From the NCBI RefSeq assembly GCF_902806455.1, contig NZ_CADCWQ010000002.1:1-64000 (forward strand): a stretch of 64,000 nt of DNA, read 5' to 3'. The DNA is from Virgibacillus doumboii (GTDB lineage: Bacteria; Bacillota; Bacilli; Bacillales; Amphibacillaceae). The position numbers and the translations under genes were made by a program. Below the pieces are notes generated by a model. That model was not told where the DNA came from and did not search any database. It worked only from the letters and a program-made list of their open reading frames with translations. Numbering within the stretch: position 1 is the first letter of the stretch; every line of letters begins with the position of its first letter. Positions 6,361-15,824 of this stretch are shown piece by piece.

Positions 6361-7296
6361 TTATTTAATACCTTCCAGCCATTTTTCTACCAGGTCTGGA
6401 TTATTGTCAACGAATTTTTGTGCGGCCTCTTCTTCATCCATGCCATCTTTAACATCAGACATCATCGTTTGTGTTTGTTTCTTTGTAAGTGAGAATTTTT
6501 CAAGGAACTTATATGCTGCTGGTGATTGTTCTTGAAAGTCTTTCCCGGCGAGTGATATTATATCATCCGGTTTGCCAAATGTTCCTTTCGGGTCATCCAG
6601 GAACTTTATATCAAATTCATTGAATGTCCAGTGTGGTGTCCATAACGTGACAACAATCGGTTCATTTTTATCGATTGCACCTGATAAAGCTGAGGACATA
6701 GCTGCGCCGGAGCTTTCAAGCAGTTCCCAATCTTCATTTAACTTGTATCCAGGCATGACGTCACTTTCCATTAGTTTCATTTCACCTGCTCCGGGACTGA
6801 TACCTGTAATTGTCCATTCCAGCTTTTCTCCAACATTATTCGTGTTATTTGCCAAATCTTCAATCGAATTAATATTCTCCATATATGACGGAACAGCTAA
6901 ACCAAGTTTCACGGTTTCCGTAACCGTGTTGATTTTTTGAAGGCTATCTTTATATTGTTCCCAGTAACTTCCATGTGTTGTTGGGAGCCACGCGCCAACA
7001 ATTGCATCTGATGATCCATCAGCCAGACCGGCATATTGAACACCAACGTCTGTTTGATTTACTGTGACGTCATAACCGACCTGCTCCAGCACTAGTTTTG
7101 CTACGTAAGTATTTGTTGTGTTGGACACATAACTATCTGTTCCTAATGTAAGGCTTGTTTCTCCAAGATTTCCGTTGTCACTCGAATCATCGGTATTGCC
7201 AGATTCATTCTCCTGATTACCGTTACCACATGCAGCTAATATCATGGCCGCCATGACAATAACAGTGATACTTAAAAAGCGATATTTTTTCCACAT
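6361..7296 (-). CDS. Glycine betaine-type ABC transporter substrate-binding lipoprotein
   Basis: A 311-residue extracytoplasmic binding protein. A lipoprotein signal peptide ends in ILAAC (Cys 23), followed by a Ser/Asp/Asn-rich linker. The mature part is an OpuAC-type domain with tryptophan motifs typical of betaine aromatic cages (GAWLPTTHGSYW and VVTLWTPHW). It would capture glycine betaine, proline betaine or a related osmolyte. It stands alone: no permease or ATPase gene flanks it, and it has its own terminator, so it must work with a transporter encoded elsewhere. The C-terminal helix (QKFVDNNPDLVEKWL) is complete. Confidence 0.92.
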   Translation of the reverse strand: MWKKYRFLSITVIVMAAMILAACGNGNQENESGNTDDSSDNGNLGETSLTLGTDSYVSNTTNTYVAKLVLEQVGYDVTVNQTDVGVQYAGLADGSSDAIVGAWLPTTHGSYWEQYKDSLQKINTVTETVKLGLAVPSYMENINSIEDLANNTNNVGEKLEWTITGISPGAGEMKLMESDVMPGYKLNEDWELLESSGAAMSSALSGAIDKNEPIVVTLWTPHWTFNEFDIKFLDDPKGTFGKPDDIISLAGKDFQEQSPAAYKFLEKFSLTKKQTQTMMSDVKDGMDEEEAAQKFVDNNPDLVEKWLEGIK

Positions 7297-7637
7297 ATAT
7301 AAGTCGAACTCTCCTTTTTTTTATAATCGACAAATAAAATTGTAATAAAAAAATTCAAGAAACCCAAATCCCATTTTCCTCCGTATTTTAGTAAATATGA
7401 ATGTCAGACCATTTCTATCCGTATTTAGATTACTTGTTCTTTGAATTTATTTATATTATGCATATATGAAGCGGTTTCATACATATGCAAGTGGGTGCCT
7501 GGTCAATTATTAATCAGTTTATCTTGCAAGAAGCAGGAAGGCAGACTAACAACGTGATACAATGATGTTAATCGGGCAATAGAACGGGGAAGCTGCTTTT
7601 TTAAAAAGGAAATTTCAAAAGAAGGGAGTATTTTAAT
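7297..7637. promoter_or_regulatory. Divergent intergenic region with a 31-bp imperfect dyad
   Basis: This 341-bp gap separates the divergent betaine-binding and deaminase genes. At 7459-7489, TGCATATATGAA faces TTTCATACATATGCA around GCGG; the centre loosely resembles a cre/LacI-type half pattern but misses the consensus. A TGATACAAT extended -10-like sequence occurs at 7559-7567 ahead of the deaminase. No gene in either strand is supported. Confidence 0.4.
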
Positions 7638-8114
7638 ATGATAAACGATACCGATTTTAAACATTTGCAACGTTGTGTTGAACTTGCGAAACAAGCCTTG
7701 GATATCGGTGATGAGCCATTTGGGTCCGTTCTTGTCTCAGCCGATGGAAAGGTGCTGGCAGAAGACCATAACCGCGTATCCGGCGGCGACCAGACCCAGC
7801 ACCCGGAGTTTGCTTTAGCGCGCTGGTCAGCGGAAAACATGACACCCGAAGAACGAAACAAAGCGACCGTATATACCTCTGGTGAACATTGCCCTATGTG
7901 CGCCGCAGCCCACGGTTGGGTTGGATTAGGCCGTATTGTTTATGCCAGTTCATCCAAGCAGCTGGCACAATGGATGAGTGAAATGGGTGTTCCTGCATCA
8001 CGTGTCCGTAATCTTCCCATTCAGGACGTTATACGTGATACCCCGATAGATGGGCCTGTTCCTGAACTTTCAGAGCAAGTCAGGGATCTTCATCGTCAGC
8101 TTCATGCGAAGTGA
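7638..8114 (+). CDS. Cytidine/guanine deaminase-family nucleoside deaminase
   Basis: A 158-residue zinc deaminase. The zinc and catalytic signature is split as usual: H-P-E-F-A-L (about residue 54, with Glu as proton shuttle) and C-P-M-C-A-A-A (about residues 86-92). HPE replaces the common HAE and EHCPMC the common EPCPMC, as in some guanine deaminase-like members. A role in purine or pyrimidine salvage is inferred; the exact base is not predictable. The GGGAG site 9 bases before the ATG supports the start. It appears monocistronic and is followed by repeat DNA. Confidence 0.85.
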   Translation: MINDTDFKHLQRCVELAKQALDIGDEPFGSVLVSADGKVLAEDHNRVSGGDQTQHPEFALARWSAENMTPEERNKATVYTSGEHCPMCAAAHGWVGLGRIVYASSSKQLAQWMSEMGVPASRVRNLPIQDVIRDTPIDGPVPELSEQVRDLHRQLHAK

Positions 8115-8143
8115 CGCTAAGTGTGGGCAGAGAAAGGGTCCGA

Positions 8144-8302
8144 GGTCCAAGGGGACAGGTTCCTGGGACCATTTTTAGGTATGTATTAATGAGTGTAAAA
8201 AATTATGTGAAACATTAAATAACGTGCCCATTGGAAGTTGGGCAGAATTACTAAAAAGCTTGGTGGCCCAGGGTGCCTGTCCCCACGGTCCAAGCTTTTT
8301 TT
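8144..8302. repeat. GGGGACAGG element, copy 2, halves separated; second half inside a terminator
   Basis: First hairpin GGTCCAAGG...CCTGGGACC at 8144-8170, with the same ATTTTTAGGTATGTATTAAT tail as copy 1. The second half (GGCCCAGGGTGCCTGTCCCC...) lies at 8264-8291 inside an AAAAAGCTTGG/CCAAGCTTTTTTT stem (8253-8302) that should act as a terminator in both directions. About 90 bp separate the halves. Confidence 0.75.
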
Positions 8303-8311
8303 AATTTTCCC

Positions 8312-8342
8312 TTGAACCGCACGTTACGTGTTGTTTTATACT
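8312..8342 (+). promoter_or_regulatory. MerR-type promoter with 19-bp spacer and dyad
   Basis: TTGAAC (8312-8317), 19-bp spacer, TATACT (8337-8342). The palindrome CACGTTACGTG (8320-8330) occupies the spacer. It drives the merR-ABC operon that starts 28 bp downstream, implying autoregulation. Confidence 0.75.
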
Positions 8343-8369
8343 TAAAGAGCGAAAAGAAGGGATGATGCC

Positions 8370-9107
8370 ATGTACACGATTGGAAAGCTGTCAAAGAATA
8401 CAGGAGTTACAGTGAGGACATTGGATTATTATGATGAAATTGGTTTGATTAAACCTTCATCAAAGACGGAGGGAGGGCATCGTTTATACAGTGAGGATGA
8501 CGTCATGCGGCTGGAACGTGTTTTAGCTTTAAAATATATGGGATTTTCACTGGAGCAGGTTAAAAATATCCTGGAAAATTCCACTTCGACCTGGAAGGAG
8601 TCGATTCAGCAGCAGCAGGAACTGATTAAACGGGAACAGGAACGCCTGCAGAAGTTGGAACATGCGCTGCTCGGTGTCTCTTATTCCATTGAAATGGAGG
8701 GGGAGATTAACTGGCAAATTATTTTCGGAATTATTCAGTTGTATCAGCAGGGTCCTGAAGATGCCTTAAAGCAATATGAGGATTACTTGAACGAAGATGA
8801 AATGAGAAAAATCATGGAAATGAATCCGCAAAATATGAGTGAGGAAGACATCAGGGCATGGATGAGGGTCATTCAGGATATCAAAATCAACCTGGACATC
8901 GACCCGGCTTCAGAAAAGGCACAGCAGCTGGTGGAAAGCTGGGCAAATCAGTCAGATAAAATGTTTGGAAATGATGAAGAATTAATGGGGAATATGTGGG
9001 AAGCGTTGCAAAATTTAAAGGAGGGGATTGCCTTTTATCCAATGAATAAAGATGTCATCCATTTCATTGAAAGGGTTTATATGGCAAAGGAGGGGCTGGA
9101 AAAATGA
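8370..9107 (+). CDS. MerR-family regulator of an ABC exporter
   Basis: A 245-residue regulator. Residues 1-70 form the MerR winged helix (YTIGKLSKNTGVTVRTLDYY, then GGHRLYSEDDVMRLERVLAL). Residues 75-110 are the dimer coiled coil. The C-terminal 130 residues resemble the TipAS-like effector-binding helical domain (AWMRVIQDIKINLDIDPASE, HFIERVYM), which binds antibiotics in related proteins. It overlaps the downstream ATPase gene by 4 bp. It probably activates this three-gene operon from the 19-bp-spacer promoter on sensing a drug-like ligand (inference). Confidence 0.9.
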   Translation: MYTIGKLSKNTGVTVRTLDYYDEIGLIKPSSKTEGGHRLYSEDDVMRLERVLALKYMGFSLEQVKNILENSTSTWKESIQQQQELIKREQERLQKLEHALLGVSYSIEMEGEINWQIIFGIIQLYQQGPEDALKQYEDYLNEDEMRKIMEMNPQNMSEEDIRAWMRVIQDIKINLDIDPASEKAQQLVESWANQSDKMFGNDEELMGNMWEALQNLKEGIAFYPMNKDVIHFIERVYMAKEGLEK

Positions 9108-10039
9108 TTCTCGATGTAAAAGGGGTAACGAAAGTTTTTCGTGGTAAAGGAACATCCAAAAATGTAGCCAATGACAATCTCTCATTTACGATTAATAAAG
9201 GGGAAATATTTGGGCTTCTTGGACAGAATGGTGCTGGCAAAACAACATTGGTCAATCAAATATTAGGACTGTTAACGCCTGACGATGGTGATATGGAACT
9301 GTTGGGTGAATCGGTAACGGCCTCACCTGAGCGTGCCAGGTCGATTTGTTCCGTGCAGCCGCAATCCCAGGTGCCATTGGGTCTTCTTACGCCAAAGCAG
9401 GCAGTTACTCTGATGGGAAAAATGCGGGCAGGGAAAAACTTTGATCCAAAGCGGGTGGAAGAGCTTTTTGAGGCATTGGATATGGGGGAATGGGCAAATA
9501 CAGTAGGTGAAAAGCTCTCAGGTGGTGCAAAACGGCTGACAACATTTTGTATGGCGGTAATTGCTCCCGGTGATCTGGTTATCCTTGATGAGCCTACCAA
9601 CGATGTTGATCCGGTTCGCAGGCGTTATCTCTGGCAGGTGATACGTGACCTGACGAAGAATGGAAACGCCGTTATTTTAGTAACACACAATGTCCTGGAA
9701 GCGGAAAAGGCAGTGGATCGGGTGGCTATTATGGATAAAGGAAAAATCCTGACTCAAGGAGACCCATCAGAAGTAAAAAGTTCCGTGGGCGATCGGATGC
9801 GAATTGAGCTCAGTTTAGAAAAGGATTTAAAAAATATAGCGGTTCCCGATTGGGCACTTTCCTCGCACCAGAATGGATCCCGTTTAATTTTCTCTCTGGA
9901 TCCGTCAAACGTATCGCCTACAATCGATTGGGCAAAGGACCAGGCAGATAAAGGGCTGGTTATCGACTATTCCTTATCTCCAACTACAATTGAGGATGCG
10001 TATATTGAATTAACTTCAAAAAAAGGAGCGGTCTCGTAA
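9104..10039 (+). CDS. ABC transporter ATP-binding protein
   Basis: A 311-residue ATPase. Walker A is GQNGAGKTT (about residues 40-48), the Q-loop region QPQSQVPLG, the signature LSGGAKRL (a variant of LSGGQ), Walker B LVILDEPTND and the switch histidine in VTHN. The C-terminal 80 residues form the accessory domain common in drug/lantibiotic ABC-2 exporters. It is coupled to both neighbours (4-bp overlap upstream, 1-bp downstream). With the next gene it should form an efflux pump controlled by the MerR protein. Confidence 0.93.
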   Translation: MILDVKGVTKVFRGKGTSKNVANDNLSFTINKGEIFGLLGQNGAGKTTLVNQILGLLTPDDGDMELLGESVTASPERARSICSVQPQSQVPLGLLTPKQAVTLMGKMRAGKNFDPKRVEELFEALDMGEWANTVGEKLSGGAKRLTTFCMAVIAPGDLVILDEPTNDVDPVRRRYLWQVIRDLTKNGNAVILVTHNVLEAEKAVDRVAIMDKGKILTQGDPSEVKSSVGDRMRIELSLEKDLKNIAVPDWALSSHQNGSRLIFSLDPSNVSPTIDWAKDQADKGLVIDYSLSPTTIEDAYIELTSKKGAVS

Positions 10040-10770
10040 TGAATACATTCAGTCATTATAAGTATGTTTTTCAGATGCAGCTTCTCAGAAATGCCGGTTT
10101 TTTCATGTTTATCGCTTTAATACAAATATTGATATCGATTGGAATTGTTATCGGATTTACCTATCTCATACCAAATCCGGATACGGAAACGATTCTATTC
10201 TTAGCAACAGGCGCCCCAACCATTATTCTAATTTTTACAGGGCTGGTTATCCTGCCGCAACAGATTGGTACTGCAAAGACAGATGGCTATATGGAGTATA
10301 TGCGTACATGGCCTGTTAACCGCTCCGTCATACTTGGTGCTGATACAACCATATGGTTAATCATTACGTTACCGGCTATTATCGTTTCTACTATCGTTGC
10401 ACACCTCATGTTCAGCCCGGGATACGATATTTCTTGGACAGTGGCTCCGGCTTTACTTATGATTGCATTAACTTCCATTGGTGTTGGCTATGGGTTTTCC
10501 TATCTGTTATCACCAACAGCGTCACTGGGCATTTCTCAAGTTGTTATATTTGGAGCGCTTATGTTTTCACCGGTAAACTTTCCAATGGACCGGCTGCCGG
10601 AATGGCTTCAGGCACTTCATGAAATATTGCCCCTCTACTCCATGGCAGAGGTTATGCGTGCATCCCTGGCTTCATCCACCTTTGAAGCAACTGCAGGAAA
10701 TTATGTTAATTTAATGGTTTGGTGCATTTTAGGATTTGGCGGGGCTATTTATATTTTGAACAGGAAGTAG
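10039..10770 (+). CDS. ABC-2 type transporter permease
   Basis: A 243-residue integral membrane protein with six predicted helices (about residues 20-42, 52-75, 100-123, 133-157, 165-185 and 222-240). The order and the FSPVNFPMDRLPEWLQALHEILPLYSMAE segment before the last helix are typical of ABC-2 drug or antibiotic exporters. Start overlaps the ATPase stop (TAATG). It is the membrane partner of the preceding ATPase. Substrate unknown. Confidence 0.9.
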   Translation: MNTFSHYKYVFQMQLLRNAGFFMFIALIQILISIGIVIGFTYLIPNPDTETILFLATGAPTIILIFTGLVILPQQIGTAKTDGYMEYMRTWPVNRSVILGADTTIWLIITLPAIIVSTIVAHLMFSPGYDISWTVAPALLMIALTSIGVGYGFSYLLSPTASLGISQVVIFGALMFSPVNFPMDRLPEWLQALHEILPLYSMAEVMRASLASSTFEATAGNYVNLMVWCILGFGGAIYILNRK

Positions 10771-10775
10771 ATGTA

Positions 10776-10804
10776 GGGCCAGGGGGACAGGGCACCCTCC
10801 GGCC
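10776..10804. repeat. GGGGACAGG element, copy 3 (single hairpin)
   Basis: GGGCC...GGCC with the internal GGGGGACAGGGCACC. It lies between the convergent ABC permease and proA genes and could serve both as terminator. Confidence 0.65.
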
Positions 10805-10810
10805 AAAACT

Positions 10811-12082
10811 CTACTTCATTTGCCCGTTACCGCTGACTGTGTATTTAGTTGACGTTAATGCGGACAACCCCATTGGTCCGCGGGCATGGAGTTTTTGTGT
10901 ACTGATTCCGATTTCGGCGCCAAATCCGAATTCAAATCCATCTGTGAAGCGGGTTGAAGCGTTGTGATAGACGGCAGCGGCATCAACTTCTGTGAAAAAT
11001 TGGTCGACATGATCCATGGAAGAAGAAATAATAGCTTCGGAATGTTTTGTTCCGTATTGATTAATGTGGTGAATGGCCTCTTGCACGTTTTCAACAACTT
11101 TTACGGCAACTTCCAGCCCTAAGTATTCGGTGCCGTAATCTTCTGTTGTTACTGGAATGATATCCTTTCCTGCCTGCTGGACCGTTTCATCGCCGTGAAT
11201 TTGAACGTCTTTCTCCTGCAGGGCAGTTATTAAATCGGCTAAATGACTAGATGCCCAATCACGCTGTACGAGTATGGATTCACAAGCATTACATACAGAC
11301 GGACGCTGTGTTTTGGCATTAACGGCAATAGCAGCGGCCATTGTTGGGTCTGCTGTTTCATCAATATAAACATGACAATTGCCTGCACCTGTTTCCAAAA
11401 CAGGGACGGTTGCGTTTTCGACTACCGTCTGAATCAATGCTGCGCCACCGCGCGGTATTAAAACATCGAGATATTCTTTCAGTTTGAACATTTGCGATGT
11501 CGTTTCCCGCCTTGTGTCTTCCAGCAGCTGCACAGACCCCACCGGCAGATCACTTACTTCAAGCGCATTCCGGATGACGCTGACAATCGCTTTGTTGGAA
11601 TAAATAGCTGATGAACTTCCGCGAAGCAATACGGCATTCCCGGTTTTTAAACAAAGGCTTGCTGCATCAACCGTTACATTGGGTCTGGCTTCATAAATCA
11701 TTCCTGCCACCCCCAGCGGAACCCGGATTTCCGTGATTTCAAGGCCATTTGGACGTGTCCACTTTTCAAGCACTTCCCCGATTGGATCATCAAGGTTTGT
11801 TAACTGTATCAGGGCATCTGCCATGGCTTTTATACGTGCCTTATCCAACATTAAGCGGTCAAGGTACGATTCGCTCATCCCTTTTTCTTTACCCGCCAGT
11901 AAATCTTTTTTATTTTCCGCAATGATAAATGCTTGTTCATTGATCAGCTGTTCTGCAATCGCATAAAGCGCGTTATTTTTCTGCTCGGTTGCTGCTTTTG
12001 CTAATGTGGAGGCGGCATCCTTTGCTTTTGCCGCTTTCTGCAATAACTCACTGCTCTTATTTTCGTGAATAATTTCAGTCAT
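10811..12082 (-). CDS. proA: Glutamate-5-semialdehyde dehydrogenase (gamma-glutamyl phosphate reductase)
   Basis: A 423-residue ProA, second enzyme of proline synthesis, reducing gamma-glutamyl phosphate to glutamate semialdehyde with NADPH. Family landmarks include [35 protein letters not shown], the catalytic-cysteine segment [12 protein letters not shown] (about residues 265-275) and the C-terminal [20 protein letters not shown]. It overlaps proB by 4 bp. Both genes sit behind a proline T-box, so the operon serves anabolic or osmoprotective proline synthesis. Confidence 0.97.
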   Translation of the reverse strand: MTEIIHENKSSELLQKAAKAKDAASTLAKAATEQKNNALYAIAEQLINEQAFIIAENKKDLLAGKEKGMSESYLDRLMLDKARIKAMADALIQLTNLDDPIGEVLEKWTRPNGLEITEIRVPLGVAGMIYEARPNVTVDAASLCLKTGNAVLLRGSSSAIYSNKAIVSVIRNALEVSDLPVGSVQLLEDTRRETTSQMFKLKEYLDVLIPRGGAALIQTVVENATVPVLETGAGNCHVYIDETADPTMAAAIAVNAKTQRPSVCNACESILVQRDWASSHLADLITALQEKDVQIHGDETVQQAGKDIIPVTTEDYGTEYLGLEVAVKVVENVQEAIHHINQYGTKHSEAIISSSMDHVDQFFTEVDAAAVYHNASTRFTDGFEFGFGAEIGISTQKLHARGPMGLSALTSTKYTVSGNGQMK

Positions 12083-13203
12083 ACTTCATTCTCCTTTCGT
12101 TTTTGACGCACCCAATTATCCCTGTGAATTACTACGCGATGAGTACTGTTTATCTTCATCATCGCTTCTGCGCTTGACAGTCCTTTAATCTTCAAAAGTT
12201 GATCCGATGAAAAATTCACCATTCCGATGCCGACTATTTCGCCTTTGACGTTGGCAACCTTTACGGCATCATTGGGCCGGAATTCACCGAATACGTTTGT
12301 TACGCCGGCTGGCAGCAGACTTTTTCCATGGTCCAAAATAGCAGCTGCAGCACCCTGATCAACTTCAATTTTTCCATTTGGTACAGAATGCAGGGCGAGC
12401 CACTGCTTTGACGTGTTCATACTTGCCGCGGCGGTGTCTCCGATATAGGTTCCATCCCCTTTACCCGCAAGAATATGAGTAAATGTTTCTTCACCGGAAG
12501 GAAATCCGATAAACACTTTAACTCCTAAATCCAATGCAGTTTGCGCTGCTTCGATTTTTGACTTCATTCCGCCGGTACCCACCTTTGTGCCTGTTCCGGA
12601 AGCACGGCTTAGTAAGCTGTCATCAATCGTATGAAGAAAATTAAACCTTTTTGCATTAGGGTGTGTTCGCGGATTTTGATCATATATGCCATTGATATCG
12701 GTTATGATCATTAAATAATCCGCATGAACGAAACCGCCTACTAATGCTGATAACATGTCATTATCGCCAAAGGTCAATTCTTCGACTGCCACGGAGTCAT
12801 TTTCATTTATAATCGGCAGTACATTACGTTTTAAGAGCTCAGATAATGTTGCATTCGCATTGTTGTACTGCTCTTTATGGAGTAAGTTCTGCCTGGTTAA
12901 CAGTAATTGCGCTGCAACAATACCGTGTTTTTTCAATTGCTCTGTATATCCTTTTAATAGTAATCCTTGACCTACTGCTGCAGCTGCCTGTTTGCCGGCA
13001 ATCGTTTCAGGACGCGAAGGATAGCCCAAATCAGCAAAGCCGGCTGCAACCGCTCCGGATGAAATGAGAATAACCTCATGCCCAAACTGCTTTAATCGTG
13101 CAAGTGCATCTGTATGCGCACACAGCTTCTCAGTGCTCAGATTGCCATTTTTATTTGTCAGAGAACTGCTGCCTATTTTGATAACAATACGTTGCTTTTT
13201 CAT
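12079..13203 (-). CDS. proB: Glutamate 5-kinase with PUA domain
   Basis: A 374-residue ProB that phosphorylates glutamate to start proline synthesis. The amino-acid kinase domain spans residues 1-260 ([71 protein letters not shown]). A PUA domain fills residues 275-360. The start at 13203 follows AAGGAG by about 10 bases; the frame stays open upstream into the T-box leader, giving a false 38-residue extension. Expression is governed by the T-box at 13224-13470. Confidence 0.96.
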   Translation of the reverse strand: MKKQRIVIKIGSSSLTNKNGNLSTEKLCAHTDALARLKQFGHEVILISSGAVAAGFADLGYPSRPETIAGKQAAAAVGQGLLLKGYTEQLKKHGIVAAQLLLTRQNLLHKEQYNNANATLSELLKRNVLPIINENDSVAVEELTFGDNDMLSALVGGFVHADYLMIITDINGIYDQNPRTHPNAKRFNFLHTIDDSLLSRASGTGTKVGTGGMKSKIEAAQTALDLGVKVFIGFPSGEETFTHILAGKGDGTYIGDTAAASMNTSKQWLALHSVPNGKIEVDQGAAAAILDHGKSLLPAGVTNVFGEFRPNDAVKVANVKGEIVGIGMVNFSSDQLLKIKGLSSAEAMMKINSTHRVVIHRDNWVRQKRKENEV

Positions 13204-13223
13204 GACCTTGACGCTCCTTCCGT

Positions 13224-13267
13224 TAAAAAAATGCGCTTCCATCCTTGTAAAAGGACGAAAGCGCATT
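13224..13267 (-). terminator. T-box-controlled terminator of proBA
   Basis: On the minus strand AATGCGCTTTC...GAAGCGCATT forms a strong stem followed by TTTTTTT, 20 bases before proB. The left arm directly follows the T-box sequence, allowing the alternative antiterminator. Confidence 0.9.
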
Positions 13268-13470
13268 GTCTCCGTGGTACCACCTTGATTGATTCTGGAA
13301 TAGTTTCCAGAATCCACTCATAAACCCGTTAACGAAGGGGTTCCGGCTGGGATTTGCCCAACAGTTCAGGGGATAGGTTCAATAGCATTGCAGGTTGTAA
13401 AATCTTTCAGCCGATGAATTCTACTCTCTTTCACCCGAGGACTATTTACTGATTCCCAATCATTACTTTT
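13224..13470 (-). ncRNA. T-box riboswitch, probably proline-specific
   Basis: The minus strand contains the hallmark AAGGTGGTACCACGG (about 13271-13285), which pairs with the CCA end of uncharged tRNA and forms the antiterminator. Upstream are a GAGAGTAG-type stem I base and a run GAACCTATCC, in which CCU (13375-13377) followed by A is a plausible proline specifier codon. The downstream proBA operon supports the proline reading. The 5' end near 13470 is approximate. Low charged tRNA-Pro would permit read-through. Confidence 0.9.
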
Positions 13471-13574
13471 CCCTGTATAAAATTGCAAATTATTGTTTAA
13501 TTATAAATTAGAAAACATTATGAACCAATTTCAGTATTATGTCAATGGGGGACGAGGACTTTTTTTCAGGGGCA

Positions 13575-13643
13575 GGTCCAGGGGGACAAGTTCCTTGGGC
13601 CATTAAAAGCAGCGTGGCCCGGGGTGCCTGTCCCCACGGTCCA
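13575..13643. repeat. GGGGACAGG element, copy 4 (both halves)
   Basis: GGTCCAGGGGGACAAG...CTTGGGCC (13575-13601) and GTGGCCCGGGGTGCCTG...GGTCCAC (13614-13643). It directly abuts the lrgB stop codon and may end that transcript. Confidence 0.75.
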
Positions 13644-14333
13644 CTACATCAAAACAGCAACCAGCCCCGGCGTAATAACCGATACAACTACCGCACTGAC
13701 AACCATCGCAATCGTACTGACCGACCCTGCAAGCTGGTCTTGTTCCATGATGGTTGCCGTTCCGATGGCATGTGAGGCACTGCCCATTCCGACACCGCGT
13801 CCGATAGGGTGTTGAATCCGGAAGTATTTCATGACGGTGGAACCGATCAACACACCACCAATTCCAGCTGTCATTACAAAAACCGCCGCCAAAGGGGTTA
13901 CTCCACCAAGCGAGTCCGCGATGGCCATAGCTACCGGGGTCGTGACGGATTTTGGCGCAAGTGAATGGATAATTAACTGATCAAATCCGGCCCATTTTGC
14001 AAGTATTACACCCGTGGACACGCCCACTGCTGAGCCAATCATCGTTCCGCAAAGGATGGGTACCAGCAATTTTTTCAATATTTCCCGCCGCTGATAAACC
14101 GGATAGGCGAGCGCCACAATTGCCGGTCCCAGCAAATGGTTTATCCATTCACCGCCAAGCATGTAAGCCTCATAGGGAATGTGAAACGCCAGTAATATAA
14201 CAATGATGATCAACGATGATATAATGACAGGTATAGTAAATGGGGAATTGATTTTTTTGTATGTATACACTGCCGCTAAATAAATACCTACCGTACCCGC
14301 TATAGCGGCAATGGCAATCAGGATGTCAGTCAT
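13644..14333 (-). CDS. LrgB/CidB-family membrane protein
   Basis: A 229-residue polytopic membrane protein of the LrgB family. Conserved features are the GEWINHLLGPAIVALAYPVY segment, KSVTTPVAMAIADSLGG and the C-terminal PIGRGVGMGSASHAIGTA motif. With its LrgA-like partner it belongs to the CidA/LrgA holin-antiholin-like systems that affect murein hydrolase activity, lysis and pyruvate or metabolite transport. It overlaps the upstream gene by 8 bp, with AAAGGATG as ribosome site. Confidence 0.93.
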   Translation of the reverse strand: MTDILIAIAAIAGTVGIYLAAVYTYKKINSPFTIPVIISSLIIIVILLAFHIPYEAYMLGGEWINHLLGPAIVALAYPVYQRREILKKLLVPILCGTMIGSAVGVSTGVILAKWAGFDQLIIHSLAPKSVTTPVAMAIADSLGGVTPLAAVFVMTAGIGGVLIGSTVMKYFRIQHPIGRGVGMGSASHAIGTATIMEQDQLAGSVSTIAMVVSAVVVSVITPGLVAVLM

Positions 14334-14676
14334 GTTCTACATCCTTTCCGCGCATCATCCACTGGCTCACAAGTCCTGATCCTGCCATGACGAATACCGT
14401 ACTCATGAGAACAATCACAATCAGGAGCAATCCCTTCCCGGAAAAGACCCCGAAATAATTGATAATCCCGACCGTGGCAGGAATATAAAACAGGGTTAAA
14501 TGTTTTACAAAAAAGTTAGCACCCTTTTCTACCCACACTTCCTTCACAACATTTGTTGAGAGCAGGATAAACAGAATAATCAATCCGATGACACTTCCGG
14601 GCACAAATAGATTCAGTGCTTCCTGAATCCAATGTCCGATTAGATAGATTCCATATAAAAAAGCTATTTGAATCAT
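14326..14676 (-). CDS. CidA/LrgA-family holin-like protein
   Basis: A 116-residue protein with four predicted membrane helices and the family signature LNLFVPGSVIGLIILFILL followed by FFVKHLTLFYIPATVGIINY. I chose the ATG at 14676, preceded by GAAGG, over the TTG at 14697. It is the first gene of a two-gene lrgAB/cidAB-type operon. No LytTR or LysR regulator lies nearby, so its control is not evident. Which of the Cid or Lrg roles applies cannot be told from sequence. Confidence 0.9.
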   Translation of the reverse strand: MIQIAFLYGIYLIGHWIQEALNLFVPGSVIGLIILFILLSTNVVKEVWVEKGANFFVKHLTLFYIPATVGIINYFGVFSGKGLLLIVIVLMSTVFVMAGSGLVSQWMMRGKDVEHD

Positions 14677-14779
14677 GATTTTACATACCTTCAGCAATGG
14701 ATGACACTTCTTTCGGGAAATTTATAAATAAAGTCTATCATAGATTGATTGCGGACTATTGCGTTTCGAATTATAAATA

Positions 14780-14827
14780 AAAAATAACCCCTCATGCACG
14801 TTATCGGACTTGTGAAGGGTTATTTTT
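14780..14827. terminator. Bidirectional-looking terminator
   Basis: AAAAATAACCC (14780-14790) pairs with GGGTTATTTTT (14817-14827). It terminates the DUF2200 gene on the minus strand. Confidence 0.85.
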
Positions 14828-14862
14828 GCACGCTTTCTTTACTTCGTATTCCTTAATCATTA

Positions 14863-15213
14863 TTATTTCCGCAAAATCTTCTCCATCGCTTTTCCCTTTG
14901 CCAATTCATCGATCAGCTTGTCCAAATAGCGAATTTCCTGCATCGTTGGTTCTTCTATTGTCTCCACCCGGACACCGCAGATTACTCCTTTGATCAATGT
15001 CCGTGAAGCATTCATTTGGGGGGCTTCCGCAAAGAAGGTTTCAAAGTCTGTCTTTTTTTCCAGTTGGGCTTCCAATTCTTCCTGGCTATACCCTGTCAAC
15101 CAGCGAATAATTTCATCGACTTCCTCTTTTGTACGTCCTTTTTTCTCCGCCTTCGTAACATAATGGGGATAGACACTTGCAACACTCATTGTATAGATTT
15201 TATGTTTAGCCAT
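14863..15213 (-). CDS. DUF2200 domain-containing protein
   Basis: A 116-residue cytosolic protein with the DUF2200 pattern: [40 protein letters not shown], then [21 protein letters not shown] and the closing [20 protein letters not shown]. Family members are about 115 residues, so it is full length. The start at 15213 follows AAAGGCAGG; an ATG at 15231 overlaps it. Function is not established in the family. Own terminator; apparently monocistronic. Confidence 0.9.
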   Translation of the reverse strand: MAKHKIYTMSVASVYPHYVTKAEKKGRTKEEVDEIIRWLTGYSQEELEAQLEKKTDFETFFAEAPQMNASRTLIKGVICGVRVETIEEPTMQEIRYLDKLIDELAKGKAMEKILRK

Positions 15214-15341
15214 GTTCAACCTGCCTTTCATGTATTTTGGATTGATTGTTCTTCTATTATATCATTAAAACGTTATTTTAAATTCGCATGGATTTGATGC
15301 ACATTTCGAGGATATCGTGAAGCCTGATAATGGAAGTCCAC

Positions 15342-15689
15342 TCAAATACGATTTAGGTGAGTATCTTGAAACGCAGTCGGATATTTCAATCCATAGCCAA
15401 GCATTCGATCCATACCGATATGAGCTGTCCAAATTAAGCTTATCATTAAAGAAAAATGGTTATTCACCAAAACACTAAATATTATAATTGCCAGCGGAAT
15501 ACTGTACGTGTGAAATAAGTTATACAATATCGAGCCAACCTTGACATTTTTTAAGTATCCCAGTGCTGACAAATCCGGTGCCAGCAATAAAATGACAAAC
15601 ACAAGCCAATTAAAATGAAGATAGAAGTAAAAATACGTACTTAATGCCAGAATTGCTAATCCCTCCATGTGCAATAAGAATTTATTCAC
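15342..15689 (-). CDS. DUF4260 domain-containing membrane protein
   Basis: A 115-residue membrane protein with about four hydrophobic helices. The DUF4260 pattern is visible: LHMEGLAILALSTYFYF, LAPDLSALGYLKN, YNLFHTYSIPLAI and the C-terminal WTAHIGMDRMLGYGLKYPTAFQDTHL. Start codon is GTG with a GGTGAAG ribosome site. Function unknown; the HIGMDR motif near the membrane suggests a metal or substrate site. No operon partner. Confidence 0.88.
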   Translation of the reverse strand: MNKFLLHMEGLAILALSTYFYFYLHFNWLVFVILLLAPDLSALGYLKNVKVGSILYNLFHTYSIPLAIIIFSVLVNNHFSLMISLIWTAHIGMDRMLGYGLKYPTAFQDTHLNRI

Positions 15690-15824
15690 GAATCTTCACC
15701 ACTTTCAGGTATTTATTCTTATATATAGGTTATCGAATTTAAGTTTATCACAATTCAATTAACAATCTGACTCTTATATGCGATATAAGTCCATACTCCT
15801 TATTAGAGAAAAGCACCCGGTTAC

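Noticed and set aside
7459..7489. cre site in the dyad before the deaminase gene
   Set aside because: TGAAGCGGTTTCA is one base short of the cre spacing and fails the AA position.
12079..13317. Extended 412-residue ProB
   Set aside because: The extra N-terminal residues are encoded by the T-box and terminator; ATG 13203 has its own ribosome site and matches the family start.
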